Assembly: GCF_047872805.1 (NCBI RefSeq)
Contig: NZ_JBLQUK010000008.1
Coordinates: 1 to 64,000, forward strand
From: Erythrobacter sp047872805
GTDB taxonomy: Bacteria > Pseudomonadota > Alphaproteobacteria > Sphingomonadales > Sphingomonadaceae
Length of the DNA stretch: 64,000 bases
Direction of reading: 5' to 3'
The notes below the pieces were generated by a model, which ran no database searches, was not told the DNA's origin, and worked only from the letters and a program-made list of their open reading frames with translations. This document shows positions 45,491 to 53,754 of the stretch, piece by piece (the stretch's first letter is position 1; the number at the start of each line of letters is the position of its first letter). A program made the position numbers and the translations under genes.

Positions 45491-46126
45491 ATGAAGGTGC
45501 TGCTGGTGGACGGCCATCCCGATCGGGGGCGGTATTGCACGCATTTGCTCGATCGCTACGCGGAAGCGTTGCCGTCTGGCTGCGAAGTCACCCGGATTGC
45601 CGTGCGCGACATGATCTTTTCGCCAAACCTTGCCCATGGCTATCGCCAGCGCACGGATTGGGAACCTGACCTTCTGGTTTTTGCGCAAGCGCTGGATGCC
45701 TGCGACCACGTTGCTTTCTTTTTCCCGATGTGGTGGGGCGCGGAGCCTGCCGCACTAAAAGGATTGCTCGACCGGGTCTTGCTGCCTGGTTTTACATTCG
45801 CCTATCATGACAATGACACCTGGTGGGATCGCCATATGGCTGGCCGATCTGCCGATGCTATTATCACGATGGATACGCCGCCGATCTTCCTGTGGCTCTC
45901 CTATGGCAATTCGATCATTCGCCGTTGGAAAGGTCAAGTGCTGGGTTTCTGCGGGTTCAAGCCGGTGCGCATCCTGCCGCTGGGCCAGGTCAAATTCGGC
46001 GGAGCGGAAAAGCATGCGGCAAAATGGGCCGCCAAGGTCGAAAAACTGGCTCGCACAATCAGACAGGCCGAACCGGGCAAGAAAGAGATGCGCCTTGCGC
46101 GGTTCCTCAATCGAGGCAGTTCCTAA
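45491..46126 (+). CDS. NAD(P)H-dependent quinone reductase-like flavoprotein
   Basis: The 211-residue product has the flavodoxin-like fold of the NQO1/KefF/MdaB group: KVLLVDGHPDRGRYCTHLLD at the start, HVAFFFPMWWGAEPAALKGL (about residues 77-96) and RVLLPGFTFAYHDN. These proteins use FMN or FAD to reduce quinones by two electrons in the cytoplasm. The physiological substrate is unknown. It runs convergent to the chorismate mutase gene, with overlapping stop codons (46123-46126). Confidence 0.88.
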   Translation: MKVLLVDGHPDRGRYCTHLLDRYAEALPSGCEVTRIAVRDMIFSPNLAHGYRQRTDWEPDLLVFAQALDACDHVAFFFPMWWGAEPAALKGLLDRVLLPGFTFAYHDNDTWWDRHMAGRSADAIITMDTPPIFLWLSYGNSIIRRWKGQVLGFCGFKPVRILPLGQVKFGGAEKHAAKWAAKVEKLARTIRQAEPGKKEMRLARFLNRGSS

Positions 46127-46464
46127 TCGCGAGTCCGGTCCCATTCGGCAAATTCATAGGCGATTGAGCCTTCGACAAGCCGTTCCCAGATGTCGGCGAT
46201 TACATCGCCGGGCAGGCAGCGCGCCTCTGCGTCAGCCACCGCGGCATTGATCACTGAAGCCTTGCGTTCTTCATCGCGCACCGCAGCCCGCACCGGTTTG
46301 ATCCGCGCGGCGGCGCGCATGTAGCCGAACCGGCGATCAAGCAGCGCGACCAGCTCACGGTCGGTTGCATCGACGCCCGCGCGCACATCGGCCATGGTTT
46401 CGCAGTCTTCGGGGAGGCTGAATGGTTTGTCCATCGCCGCCATTTGGCGGTTCAATGCTGTCAT
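46123..46464 (-). CDS. Chorismate mutase, AroQ type
   Basis: This enzyme turns chorismate into prephenate for Phe and Tyr synthesis. From ATG 46464 the product has 113 residues with the all-helical AroQ pattern: MADVRAGVDATDRELVALLD, then RRFGYMRAAARIKP and a C-terminal IWERLVEGSIAYEFAEWD. The spacing resembles the stand-alone PchB-like subgroup. Starts at 46500, 46443 and 46434 are also possible; AGG lies seven bases before 46464. Salicylate-type lyase activity of PchB relatives cannot be excluded by sequence alone. Confidence 0.86.
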   Translation of the reverse strand: MTALNRQMAAMDKPFSLPEDCETMADVRAGVDATDRELVALLDRRFGYMRAAARIKPVRAAVRDEERKASVINAAVADAEARCLPGDVIADIWERLVEGSIAYEFAEWDRTRD

Positions 46465-46571
46465 GTCGAGCCTGATGATGGAACTTTTGCCGCGCTTCAA
46501 TCCGGCGCTGACACCATCGCCAAAAGAAAAGGCTAGGGACGAGCGAACCCGCCCCCAGCCCCTTCATCTAC

Positions 46572-46703
46572 TTAGCAGCAAGGCAGTCCGCAGCACATGG
46601 CAAGCGCACAGCACGCCTCTGCCACGGCTTCGTTGTTTGCAGCCATTGCGGCGGTCGAGGTAAGCAGCGCAGAAAGCGCCGCAAACTTGGTAATCAGTTT
46701 CAT
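46572..46703 (-). CDS. 43-residue cysteine-rich exported peptide
   Basis: This frame is too short for most gene finders but is well supported. A strong ribosome binding site (GGAGAA, seven bases upstream) precedes the ATG at 46703. The N-terminus is a textbook signal peptide (KLITKFAALSALLTSTAAMA, residues 2-21). The predicted mature peptide of about 22 residues ends CCALAMCCGLPCC, six cysteines in the pattern CC-x4-CC-x3-CC. It lies 42 bases downstream of another cysteine-rich exported protein on the same strand. Function is unknown; metal binding or disulfide packing is an inference. It lacks the neighbours of known copper-binding bufferins (DUF692, DUF2063). Confidence 0.75.
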   Translation of the reverse strand: MKLITKFAALSALLTSTAAMAANNEAVAEACCALAMCCGLPCC

Positions 46704-46745
46704 AGAAATTCTCCAAATATCTGAAAATACAATCGTGTGGGTTCT

Positions 46746-47063
46746 TCAGGATTCGGATCGCGGCGGCGGCGGTTGCGGCTTGTTATCATGCCCAAGGATC
46801 GATCGTGCCGAAGTTGCGCGATGTTGCTGTATAGCAAATGACCCATCGCTGTTAATCGGCGGAGAAAGCATCGCCGCGCCGCAAACAATCTTGCAATGAT
46901 CCAATTCCGGACAATCGGTGCAGCAATCATCCATGCAATTGTGCCACGGTGTGGCAAAGTCCGATTGCCCGCTCTCAAACCCCGCGGCCTCAGCCCGCGC
47001 CATACCTGGGCCAACCGACCCAAAGGCGAGAAGCATTGCAAAAAGGACCACGACAAACCGCAT
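46746..47063 (-). CDS. Cysteine-rich exported protein, probably metal-related
   Basis: From ATG 47063 the product has 105 residues: signal peptide (about 1-24, FVVVLFAMLLAFGSVGPGMA), a cluster of six cysteines (HNCMDDCCTDCPELDHCKIV followed by C) and a Pro-rich end (KPQPPPPR). Small exported proteins with such a Cys/His/Asp/Met cluster and Pro-rich tail occur near copper-resistance genes in sphingomonads, so a metal role is a reasonable inference, not a demonstrated one. It heads a two-gene run with the 43-residue peptide. An ECF-type promoter may lie just upstream. Confidence 0.75.
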   Translation of the reverse strand: MRFVVVLFAMLLAFGSVGPGMARAEAAGFESGQSDFATPWHNCMDDCCTDCPELDHCKIVCGAAMLSPPINSDGSFAIQQHRATSARSILGHDNKPQPPPPRSES

Positions 47064-47075
47064 TTCAACACTCAA

Positions 47076-47101
47076 TCCGATTTCAATGCGGTTTAGGTTA
47101 C
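47076..47101 (-). promoter_or_regulatory. Possible ECF-sigma promoter for the cysteine-rich pair
   Basis: On the minus strand GTAACC (47101-47096) is followed after 16 bases by CGGA (47079-47076). This is close to the GTAACC-N16-CGAA element described for Caulobacter SigF, an ECF sigma linked to metal stress. The implied leader would be very short (below 10 bases), which counts against it. No ECF sigma gene is in the window. Confidence 0.3.
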
Positions 47102-47132
47102 ACCGAAACTGACATAACGCCAGAACCAACAT

Positions 47133-48257
47133 TCACTTTATGTAATCGCGCCGGAAATTAGCGGCAAAATCGGCAAACCGCCCCGCCCCAATGGCATCGC
47201 GCATGGCCTGCATCAAGGCTTGGTAAAAGGTGAGATTGTGCTCCGTCACCAGAATCGCGCCCAATATCTCCCCGCTTTTATGCAAATGGTGGAGGTAGGC
47301 GCGCGAGTAGCTGGCGCAGGCGGAGCAGGCGCACTTTTCATCTAGCGGCCCGGAATCCTCCGCATGGCGCGCATTGCGCAGGTTCAGCGGGCCGTTCCAG
47401 GTAAACGCCTGCCCATTGCGGCCTGATCGGGTCGGCAGCACGCAATCGAACATGTCGATCCCGCGTTCAACCGCGCCGACGAGGTCATCGGGCTTGCCCA
47501 CACCCATCAGGTAGCGCGGGCGGTCAGCGGGGAGCATGTCGGGAGCGTAATCGAGCACGCCAAACATCGCCGCCTGCCCCTCACCCACCGCAAGCCCGCC
47601 CACCGCATAACCATCAAAGCCAATCCCGGTCAGTTTTTGCGCGCTGATTGCCCGCAATTCGCGGTCGAGCGCGCCTTGCTGGATGCCGAACAGCGCGGCA
47701 CGCTCCGCATGTTCCCCGCCGCTGTTGAAGGCGTCGCGGCTGCGTCGCGCCCAGCGCATCGACAACTCCATACTGTCGGCAATGTCATCGCGCGGACGGT
47801 CGGCGCGCGGACATTCGTCAAACGCCATCACGATGTCGGAACCGAGCAGGCGCTGAATTTCCATCGACCGTTCAGGGGTGAGCATGTGCTTTGACCCGTC
47901 GATATGGCTGCGAAATTCGACCCCTTGCTCGGTCAGTTTGCGCAATTCGGACAGGCTCATCACCTGATAGCCGCCGCTATCGGTCAGGATCGGACGGTCC
48001 CAGTTCATGAAGCGGTGCAGTCCGCCTAGTCGCGCAACACGCTCCGCTCCGGGGCGCAGCATCAGGTGATAGGTGTTGCCAAGGATGATATCCGCCCCGG
48101 TCGCGCGCACGCTTTCGGGCTTCATCGCCTTGACCGTCGCGGCCGTCCCCACTGGCATGAAAGCAGGAGTGCGAATCTCACCGCGCTGCATCTGGATAAC
48201 GCCGGTGCGCGCCTTGCCATCGGTGGCATGGAGCGTGAATTGAAAGCGGGGTGTCAT
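47133..48257 (-). CDS. tgt: tRNA-guanine transglycosylase
   Basis: Tgt swaps guanine 34 of GUN-anticodon tRNAs for preQ1 in queuosine synthesis. The 374-residue product has the base-exchange motifs DRPILTDSGGYQVMSL and DIVMAFDEC, the catalytic Asp in MFDCVLPTRSGRNG and the zinc site CACSACASYSRAYLHHL. The start at 48257 overlaps the ABC permease stop (ATGA); a longer frame to 48434 lies inside that gene. queA lies further upstream on the same strand. Confidence 0.97.
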   Translation of the reverse strand: MTPRFQFTLHATDGKARTGVIQMQRGEIRTPAFMPVGTAATVKAMKPESVRATGADIILGNTYHLMLRPGAERVARLGGLHRFMNWDRPILTDSGGYQVMSLSELRKLTEQGVEFRSHIDGSKHMLTPERSMEIQRLLGSDIVMAFDECPRADRPRDDIADSMELSMRWARRSRDAFNSGGEHAERAALFGIQQGALDRELRAISAQKLTGIGFDGYAVGGLAVGEGQAAMFGVLDYAPDMLPADRPRYLMGVGKPDDLVGAVERGIDMFDCVLPTRSGRNGQAFTWNGPLNLRNARHAEDSGPLDEKCACSACASYSRAYLHHLHKSGEILGAILVTEHNLTFYQALMQAMRDAIGAGRFADFAANFRRDYIK

Positions 48258-49021
48258 TCCCGCAGCCGCCAACCGGTCTTGAAGATATAGGCGATGATCG
48301 CGACACACACTGCGAGGAAACCAAGCGTCAGGCCCAGCGAGACCCAGATCGAAACGTCCGATGTGCCGTAAAATGTCCAGCGCAGCCCGCTCACCAGAAA
48401 GGCAATGGGATTGGCCAGCGCAATCGTATTCCACGGTTCGGGCAGTTCGTCGATCGAATAGAAAGTCCCGCCCAGGAACGTCAGCGGTGTCAGGATGAGC
48501 AGCGGAATGATCCCGAGCTTTTCAAAACTGTCAGCCCAGATACCGAGGATAAAACCGAACAGCGAAAAACTCGCCGCGACCAGCATGATATAGCCAATCG
48601 CCGCCAGCGGATGGGCGATCTCGAAATCGACGAAGAAAGTCGCGGTCCCCAAGATGATCGCAGCTAGGATCAGCCCCTTAGTCGCCGCAGCACCGACAAA
48701 TCCGATCAGCGTCTCGGCCACGCCCACGGGCGCAGAGAGCAGCTCATATATCGTGCCGGTAAAGCGCGGCATATAGATGCCGAAACTGGAATTGCTCGTG
48801 GTCTCGCCCAACAGGGTCAACATCAGCAGGCCGGGGATAATGAATGCGCCATAGGGGACACCGCCGACCGGCTCCATCCGCGCACCAATCACCGTGCCGA
48901 ACACCACGAAATAGAGCGATGTCGTCAATACTGGCGAAAGGATCGATTGAAACGCGGTGCGCATCGCGCGCATCAATTCGCGCTGATAGATCGACCAGGT
49001 GCCGCGCGCGTTAAAGCTCAT
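48254..49021 (-). CDS. ABC-2 type transporter permease
   Basis: The 255-residue product has about six membrane helices and the ABC-2 pattern: SIYQRELMRAMRTAFQSILS at the start, then VPYGAFIIPGLLMLTLL and FGIYMPRFTGTIYELLSAPV in the middle, ending PLTFLGGTFYSIDELPEPW. This matches the YadH-like exporters. With the ATPase before it, it forms a complete exporter; the substrate is unknown. It overlaps the ATPase by four bases and tgt by four, which couples the exporter to a queuosine gene. Confidence 0.9.
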   Translation of the reverse strand: MSFNARGTWSIYQRELMRAMRTAFQSILSPVLTTSLYFVVFGTVIGARMEPVGGVPYGAFIIPGLLMLTLLGETTSNSSFGIYMPRFTGTIYELLSAPVGVAETLIGFVGAAATKGLILAAIILGTATFFVDFEIAHPLAAIGYIMLVAASFSLFGFILGIWADSFEKLGIIPLLILTPLTFLGGTFYSIDELPEPWNTIALANPIAFLVSGLRWTFYGTSDVSIWVSLGLTLGFLAVCVAIIAYIFKTGWRLRE

Positions 49022-49971
49022 GACGCGGTCTCCTCTTGCGCAAGTAGATCGACGAAAATATCCTCCAGCGAACTGTCATGGATGTCGATGCCCTTGTAAT
49101 CGATCCCTGCCCCGATCAGCGCCTTGGTCAAGGCGGCGACTTCTTCGCTGCCTTTGCCGCTGCCGTCGCCGCCGCGATAACACAGCTCTGATCCATCATC
49201 GTTCAGCGTCACCGGAAACGCCGCGATGGATGCGGGAAGTTCACCCAATGGCTTGGTCAGCGTAATGACCGCCTCGGTGGTGCCCAGACGCTGCATGATG
49301 GCATGCTTGTCATCCACCATCAGGATGCGTCCACCGCGAATGATCCCGACGCGATCCGCCATCAACTCGGCTTCCTCGATGTAATGGGTGGTAAGGATGA
49401 CGGTCGTGCCGCGTTCGCGCAGTGCGCCGATCTGCTCCCACATGCCCTTGCGCAGTTCAACATCCACCCCGGCGGTGGGTTCGTCGAGAAACAGCAGTTC
49501 GGGTTCATGCGCCAGCGCCTTGGCGATCAGTACGCGGCGCTTCATTCCGCCTGACAGTTCGCGGATCTGGCTGCTGCGCTTTTCCCAAAGGCTCAGCGAG
49601 CGCAGGATTTCCTCGATCCGGGCCTTGTCCGGCGGATGGCCAAACAGGCCGCGCGAATAGGCAACCGCGCGCTCAACCGTTTCGAACATGTCGGTGCTGA
49701 GTTCCTGCGGAACCAAACCGATCCGCGCCCGCGCAGCACGCCATTCCTTTGACAGATCATAGCCGAAAGCCGTGATCGTGCCAGACGTGGGCCGCACCAG
49801 CCCGCAGACCGCACCGATCAAAGTCGTCTTGCCCGCGCCATTGGGACCAAGCAGCGCGAAAATCTCGCCCTTGCGGATGGTCAGGTCCACCCCATCAAGC
49901 GCTCTTGTGCCGCCGCCATAGACCTTGCTCAGGCCTTCGATTTTCAGGATTGTCTCGCTCACCCCCGCCAT
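49018..49971 (-). CDS. ABC transporter ATP-binding protein
   Basis: The 317-residue product has Walker A (LLGPNGAGKTTLIGAV, about residues 39-54), the signature RELSGGMKRRVLIAKAL, Walker B with LLFLDEPTAGVD and the H-loop TTHYIEEAEL. A C-terminal extension of about 80 residues follows the nucleotide-binding domain, as in the YadG/CcmA-like exporters. It overlaps the permease by four bases and starts 32 bases after the queA stop. Confidence 0.93.
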   Translation of the reverse strand: MAGVSETILKIEGLSKVYGGGTRALDGVDLTIRKGEIFALLGPNGAGKTTLIGAVCGLVRPTSGTITAFGYDLSKEWRAARARIGLVPQELSTDMFETVERAVAYSRGLFGHPPDKARIEEILRSLSLWEKRSSQIRELSGGMKRRVLIAKALAHEPELLFLDEPTAGVDVELRKGMWEQIGALRERGTTVILTTHYIEEAELMADRVGIIRGGRILMVDDKHAIMQRLGTTEAVITLTKPLGELPASIAAFPVTLNDDGSELCYRGGDGSGKGSEEVAALTKALIGAGIDYKGIDIHDSSLEDIFVDLLAQEETAS

Positions 49972-50003
49972 GTGGCACAGGGCCGCGCGATTGCAAGCTT
50001 AAG

Positions 50004-51041
50004 TCACGGCAACAACAGCGAAGAATCGCCGTAAGAATAGAACCGATATTCCTGCGCGATGGCATGGCGGTACGCCGCCATCATCTGCTCGCGCCCCATC
50101 AACGCGCTGACCAGCATCATCAGCGTCGATTTGGGCAGGTGAAAATTGGTCATCAGGCCGTCCACCGCGCGGAATGTATAGCCGGGGGTGATGAAAATGT
50201 CGGTATCGCCCGCAAATTCATGAATTGCGCCGCCTTCATCCGCCGCGCTTTCGAGCAGCCGCAACGAGGTTGTTCCCACTGCGATGATCCGCCCGCCTGC
50301 ATTTCGCACAGCATTGAGGCGAGCGGCGGTTTCGGCGTCAATACGCCCGAATTCGCAATGCATCTGGTGATCGGCGGTGTCGTCGGCCTTTACCGGCAGG
50401 AATGTCCCTGCACCCACATGCAGCGTCAACATCTCGCGCCCGATCCCGCGCGCATCAAGCGCCGCGATCAGGCGCGCGGTGAAATGCAGCGATGCAGTGG
50501 GGGCGGCAACCGCGCCATCCTCCGCCGCAAACATGGTCTGATAGTCTTCGTAGTCGCGCTCATCCACCCCGCGCCGCTGCGCGATATAGGGGGGCAGCGG
50601 CATGGTGCCTGCGCGGTCAAGCAGCACCTCGACCGGTTCGGTGCCTTCGAATTGCAGCGTGATTGAACCGTCGCCGTGGCGCGCCTCGGCGATGGCGGTT
50701 ACCCCGCCGCCGAAAATGATCTGGTCGCCTTCCTTTACCCGCTTGGCGTTGCGGACGAAGGCCTGCCAGCGCCTAAGATCGATGCGTTTGTGCAAGGTCG
50801 CGCCGATCCGCGCCTCGCCGCCGGCGCGCCGCCCTTCGAGTTGGGCAGGGATCACGCGGGTGTCGTTAAAGACAAGGACATCGCCGGGTTCGAGCAATTC
50901 TGGCAGGTCGAGAACGCCGCGATCCTCCAAGGGCCAATCTGCGCCGCGCACCACCAGCATCCGTGCCGCGTCGCGCGGACGCACCGGGCGCAGCGCTATC
51001 CTTTCCTGCGGTAGCTCAAAATCAAACAGGTCAACTCGCAT
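50004..51041 (-). CDS. queA: S-adenosylmethionine:tRNA ribosyltransferase-isomerase
   Basis: QueA adds the cyclopentene ring to preQ1 in tRNA using S-adenosylmethionine, giving epoxyqueuosine. The 345-residue product has typical stretches: MRVDLFDFELPQERIALRP, GDVLVFNDTRVIPAQLEGRR (split here as family motif), TASLHFTARLIAAL, LHVGAGTFLPVK and TNFHLPKSTLMMLVSALMG. It is followed by an ABC exporter and then tgt, the enzyme acting just before it in the pathway. Confidence 0.96.
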   Translation of the reverse strand: MRVDLFDFELPQERIALRPVRPRDAARMLVVRGADWPLEDRGVLDLPELLEPGDVLVFNDTRVIPAQLEGRRAGGEARIGATLHKRIDLRRWQAFVRNAKRVKEGDQIIFGGGVTAIAEARHGDGSITLQFEGTEPVEVLLDRAGTMPLPPYIAQRRGVDERDYEDYQTMFAAEDGAVAAPTASLHFTARLIAALDARGIGREMLTLHVGAGTFLPVKADDTADHQMHCEFGRIDAETAARLNAVRNAGGRIIAVGTTSLRLLESAADEGGAIHEFAGDTDIFITPGYTFRAVDGLMTNFHLPKSTLMMLVSALMGREQMMAAYRHAIAQEYRFYSYGDSSLLLP

Positions 51042-51086
51042 GGTAGGCCCGCCCCGCGCGGCATTCGCGCAATTGCAAATCCGCCG

Positions 51087-51797
51087 CTACTGCAGCGGTG
51101 CATTGAGCAGGTCAGCAGTGATGTCCTGCTCTACCAGAGGCTCAGGAGCAGCGGCCGGACGAGGGCGATTGTCGCTGGCCAGCGAGGCCTGCAAGATCCG
51201 CGTCGGGTTCTGCGGCGGTTCCCCACGATTGATCGCATCGACGGCGGCCATATTGTCAATCACCCGGCCAAAATTGGTGTAGCGCTTATCCAGGCTGAAA
51301 CGCGGATAGAACACGATGAAAAACTGGCTGTTGGCGCTGTTTTCCTCGGTCGCACGCGCCATCGCCACGGACCCGCGAACATGCGGCATGGGGTTGAATT
51401 CTTCGTTGAGGTCGGGAAGCTGTGAACCGCCCTGCCCTGTTCCCGTCGGGTCGCCGCTTTGCGCCATGAAGCCATCGATCACCCGGTGAAAAATCACCCC
51501 GTCGTAGAAACCTTCGCGGGTCAGCGTCTTGATCCGTTCCACATGTTGCGGTGCCCATTCACTCATCAGGCGAATCTTGACCCGTTCCCCGTTCGACAGA
51601 TCGAGCACCCAGATATTCTCCGGCTCCACGCTCTGATCGAAATTGATGTTGGGATAGGTGCGTTGATCCACTGGCGCACCGGTCGCTGCGGCATCGGCAG
51701 ATGTATCCGGCTCTGCTTCATCGGATTGTGCAAGAACAGCCGAAGGTGCGGCGAAAAGCGCCATCGCGGCAAATACGCCAAAGGAATGCTTGAACAT
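51087..51797 (-). CDS. Exported cyclophilin-type peptidyl-prolyl isomerase
   Basis: From ATG 51797 the product has 236 residues with a signal peptide (FKHSFGVFAAMALFAAPSAVLA), then the cyclophilin core: GVIFHRVIDGFMAQSGDPTG (active-site FHR and Q), GSVAMARATEENSANSQFFI and YTNFGRVIDNM. It should assist folding in the periplasm. An ATG at 51821 adds eight residues. Gene order coaD, isomerase, queA and tgt is common in alphaproteobacteria, which supports the assignment. Confidence 0.92.
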   Translation of the reverse strand: MFKHSFGVFAAMALFAAPSAVLAQSDEAEPDTSADAAATGAPVDQRTYPNINFDQSVEPENIWVLDLSNGERVKIRLMSEWAPQHVERIKTLTREGFYDGVIFHRVIDGFMAQSGDPTGTGQGGSQLPDLNEEFNPMPHVRGSVAMARATEENSANSQFFIVFYPRFSLDKRYTNFGRVIDNMAAVDAINRGEPPQNPTRILQASLASDNRPRPAAAPEPLVEQDITADLLNAPLQ

Positions 51798-51910
51798 TTT
51801 TATCTTCACGAAATGATCCATATCAGAGAGTGCGTCTAACGACGTGTGCCTGACACTTCAATGAATGATCGGCGGCGCATCGACAGTCTTGTTTGCGCCG
51901 GTCGGCGGCC

Positions 51911-52423
51911 TCAGTAGTCGCCTTTCAGTCCAATCTTCTGAACCCGCGCATCAACCTCGCCGCGCACCGGCTCGCTTACGAAGCGGGTGATGTCTCCGCC
52001 ATAAAGAGCGATTTCCTTGACCAGTTTCGATGCGATGGGTTGCAGCGAGACATCAGCCATCAGGAACACCGTCTCGATTTCGTCGTCCAATTGCTGGTTC
52101 ATGCCCGCCATCTGGTATTCATATTCAAAGTCTGCCACCGCGCGCAGCCCGCGTATAATGACGCTCGCGCCCTGTTTCTGCGCGAATTTCACCAGCAGCG
52201 CGTTGAACCCGACCACTTCGACATTGCCAAGCCCCAGCCCGGCAACTTCGCGTTCGACCATGGCAAAGCGTTCCTCGTTGGAAAACATCGGGTTCTTGGA
52301 TGGGTTGGTGGTGACCCCGATTATCAACCAGTCCACCAGCTTGGACCCGCGCCGGATGATATCGGCATGGCCCAAAGTGATCGGGTCGAATGTTCCGGGA
52401 TAAATCCCGACGCGGCGTGTCAT
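51911..52423 (-). CDS. coaD: Phosphopantetheine adenylyltransferase
   Basis: CoaD makes dephospho-coenzyme A from phosphopantetheine and ATP. The 170-residue product starts RRVGIYPGTFDPITLGHADI with the nucleotidyltransferase T-x-G-H-like motif. It also shows GVTTNPSKNPMFSNEERFAM, VIIRGLRAVADFEYEYQMAG (split motif) and LQPIASKLVKEIALYGGD at the end. The start at 52423 was chosen on homology; the frame extends to 52603 without typical sequence. Confidence 0.97.
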   Translation of the reverse strand: MTRRVGIYPGTFDPITLGHADIIRRGSKLVDWLIIGVTTNPSKNPMFSNEERFAMVEREVAGLGLGNVEVVGFNALLVKFAQKQGASVIIRGLRAVADFEYEYQMAGMNQQLDDEIETVFLMADVSLQPIASKLVKEIALYGGDITRFVSEPVRGEVDARVQKIGLKGDY

Positions 52424-52475
52424 TGTGAAAACATCCTCTCGCAAATGCCGGATTCTGCCGCCCGGCTTTCCCCTG

Positions 52476-53390
52476 TTATCTGTCCCGCTCGACAATAAAC
52501 CGCGCCAGCGCGCGCAGCATGTCGGCCTCTCGTCCGTGATTGGCGAGCCGCGCCACCGCCTGATCGACCAGTGCGCGGGCCTGTTCGCGGGCTTTTTCCA
52601 CACCCATCAGCGTGACGAAAGTCTGTTTGCCCTGGCTTTCATCCTTGCGCAGCGCCTTTCCAGCCAAGGCTGCGTCGCCTTCGACATCGAGCAAATCGTC
52701 GGCAATCTGAAACGCCAATCCAATGTCGCGGGCATAAGCACGCAGATGGGCGCGGCCTTCGGGAGGCGCTTTGCCCAGGATTGCTCCCATTTCGACACTC
52801 GCCGCCAGCAATGCGCCGGTTTTCAGCTGTTGCAGCCGGGTGATCGTGTGGAGGTCGTATTCCACGCCTTCTTCATCAGCGACCATATCCATCATCTGTC
52901 CGCCCGCCATGCCGTTCATGCCGCTGGCCGCACCGAGTGTCATTATCAGTTCACTGCGGACAAAGGGATCAGCGCTGGTGCCGTGGTCTGCGAGAATTTC
53001 AAACGCCAGCGCATGCAGCGCGTCGCCCGCCAGCACCGCCGTCGCTTCATCAAAGGCCTTGTGAACTGTGGGTTTGCCGTGCCGCAGACTGTCGTCATCC
53101 ATGCATGGCAAATCATCATGGATCAGCGAATAGACATGGATCGCCTCTACCGCCGCACCGGCGCGCAAGGCTGCGGTCCGGTCAACCCCGAACAATTCCG
53201 AAGTGCTCACCACCAACAATGGCCGGACCCGTTTACCGCCGCCAATCGCGGCATAACGCATCGCCTCGACAAGGCGCGCGCGGGTATCGCCGGGCACCGT
53301 CAGGAACGCATCGAAAACCGAATCAATTTCGCGCAGAACCCGGCTAAGCCCGTCGTGAAGCAGGTTTCCCTCGATCCCGACCACATTCAT
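52476..53390 (-). CDS. ispA: Polyprenyl (farnesyl) diphosphate synthase
   Basis: This enzyme condenses isopentenyl and allylic diphosphates to make farnesyl (possibly geranylgeranyl) diphosphate, precursor of quinone tails, undecaprenyl carriers and carotenoids. The 304-residue product has the first Asp-rich motif in HDDLPCMDDDSLRHGKPT and the second in FQIADDLLDVEGD. Product length cannot be set from sequence alone. The start at 53390 is one base after the xseB stop, so the two are coupled, as in many bacteria (xseB-ispA-dxs); dxs is not here. Confidence 0.93.
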   Translation of the reverse strand: MNVVGIEGNLLHDGLSRVLREIDSVFDAFLTVPGDTRARLVEAMRYAAIGGGKRVRPLLVVSTSELFGVDRTAALRAGAAVEAIHVYSLIHDDLPCMDDDSLRHGKPTVHKAFDEATAVLAGDALHALAFEILADHGTSADPFVRSELIMTLGAASGMNGMAGGQMMDMVADEEGVEYDLHTITRLQQLKTGALLAASVEMGAILGKAPPEGRAHLRAYARDIGLAFQIADDLLDVEGDAALAGKALRKDESQGKQTFVTLMGVEKAREQARALVDQAVARLANHGREADMLRALARFIVERDR

Positions 53391-53391
53391 C

Positions 53392-53673
53392 CTAGCGGTC
53401 CCCGTCAAGCGGAGCGGTGCCCACTGGCTCGCCATCGGCGCCTGCGACGATTTTCTCAATCCGGGCCTGCGCCGTATCGAGCCTTTGCTGACAGGCCGCG
53501 CGCAGTTTTTCGCCGCGTTCATACAGATCAATCGACTGATCGAGCGGCACGTCGCCGCGTTCAAGCTGCTGCACGATTTCTTCGAGCGCCAATAGCGCCT
53601 GTTCAAAGGTCATATCGGCGATTGTCGCCGCTTGATTGGCAGAATTGTTTCCCTCATCCATGGGCGCGAGCAT
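53392..53673 (-). CDS. xseB: Exodeoxyribonuclease VII small subunit
   Basis: XseB is the small helical subunit that coats XseA in exonuclease VII. The 93-residue product has the family motif MTFEQALLALEEIVQQLERG (residues 21-40), then PLDQSIDLYERGEKLRAACQ. The N-terminal 20 residues are extra; ATG 53658 (MDEGNN) is another possible start. It heads a minus-strand run with ispA. xseA is not in the window. Confidence 0.95.
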   Translation of the reverse strand: MLAPMDEGNNSANQAATIADMTFEQALLALEEIVQQLERGDVPLDQSIDLYERGEKLRAACQQRLDTAQARIEKIVAGADGEPVGTAPLDGDR

Positions 53674-53754
53674 TGACGCTGACTAAGGGTCCGGTCAAGG
53701 CTCCCCGTCGGGCGCTGTGCCGACATTTCCGGGCGGATTGGGGATATTGCAAAG

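Noticed and set aside
46572..47063. Bufferin-type copper peptide cluster
   Set aside because: Neither DUF692 nor DUF2063 genes lie nearby, and the peptide is shorter than known bufferin precursors with a different cysteine pattern.
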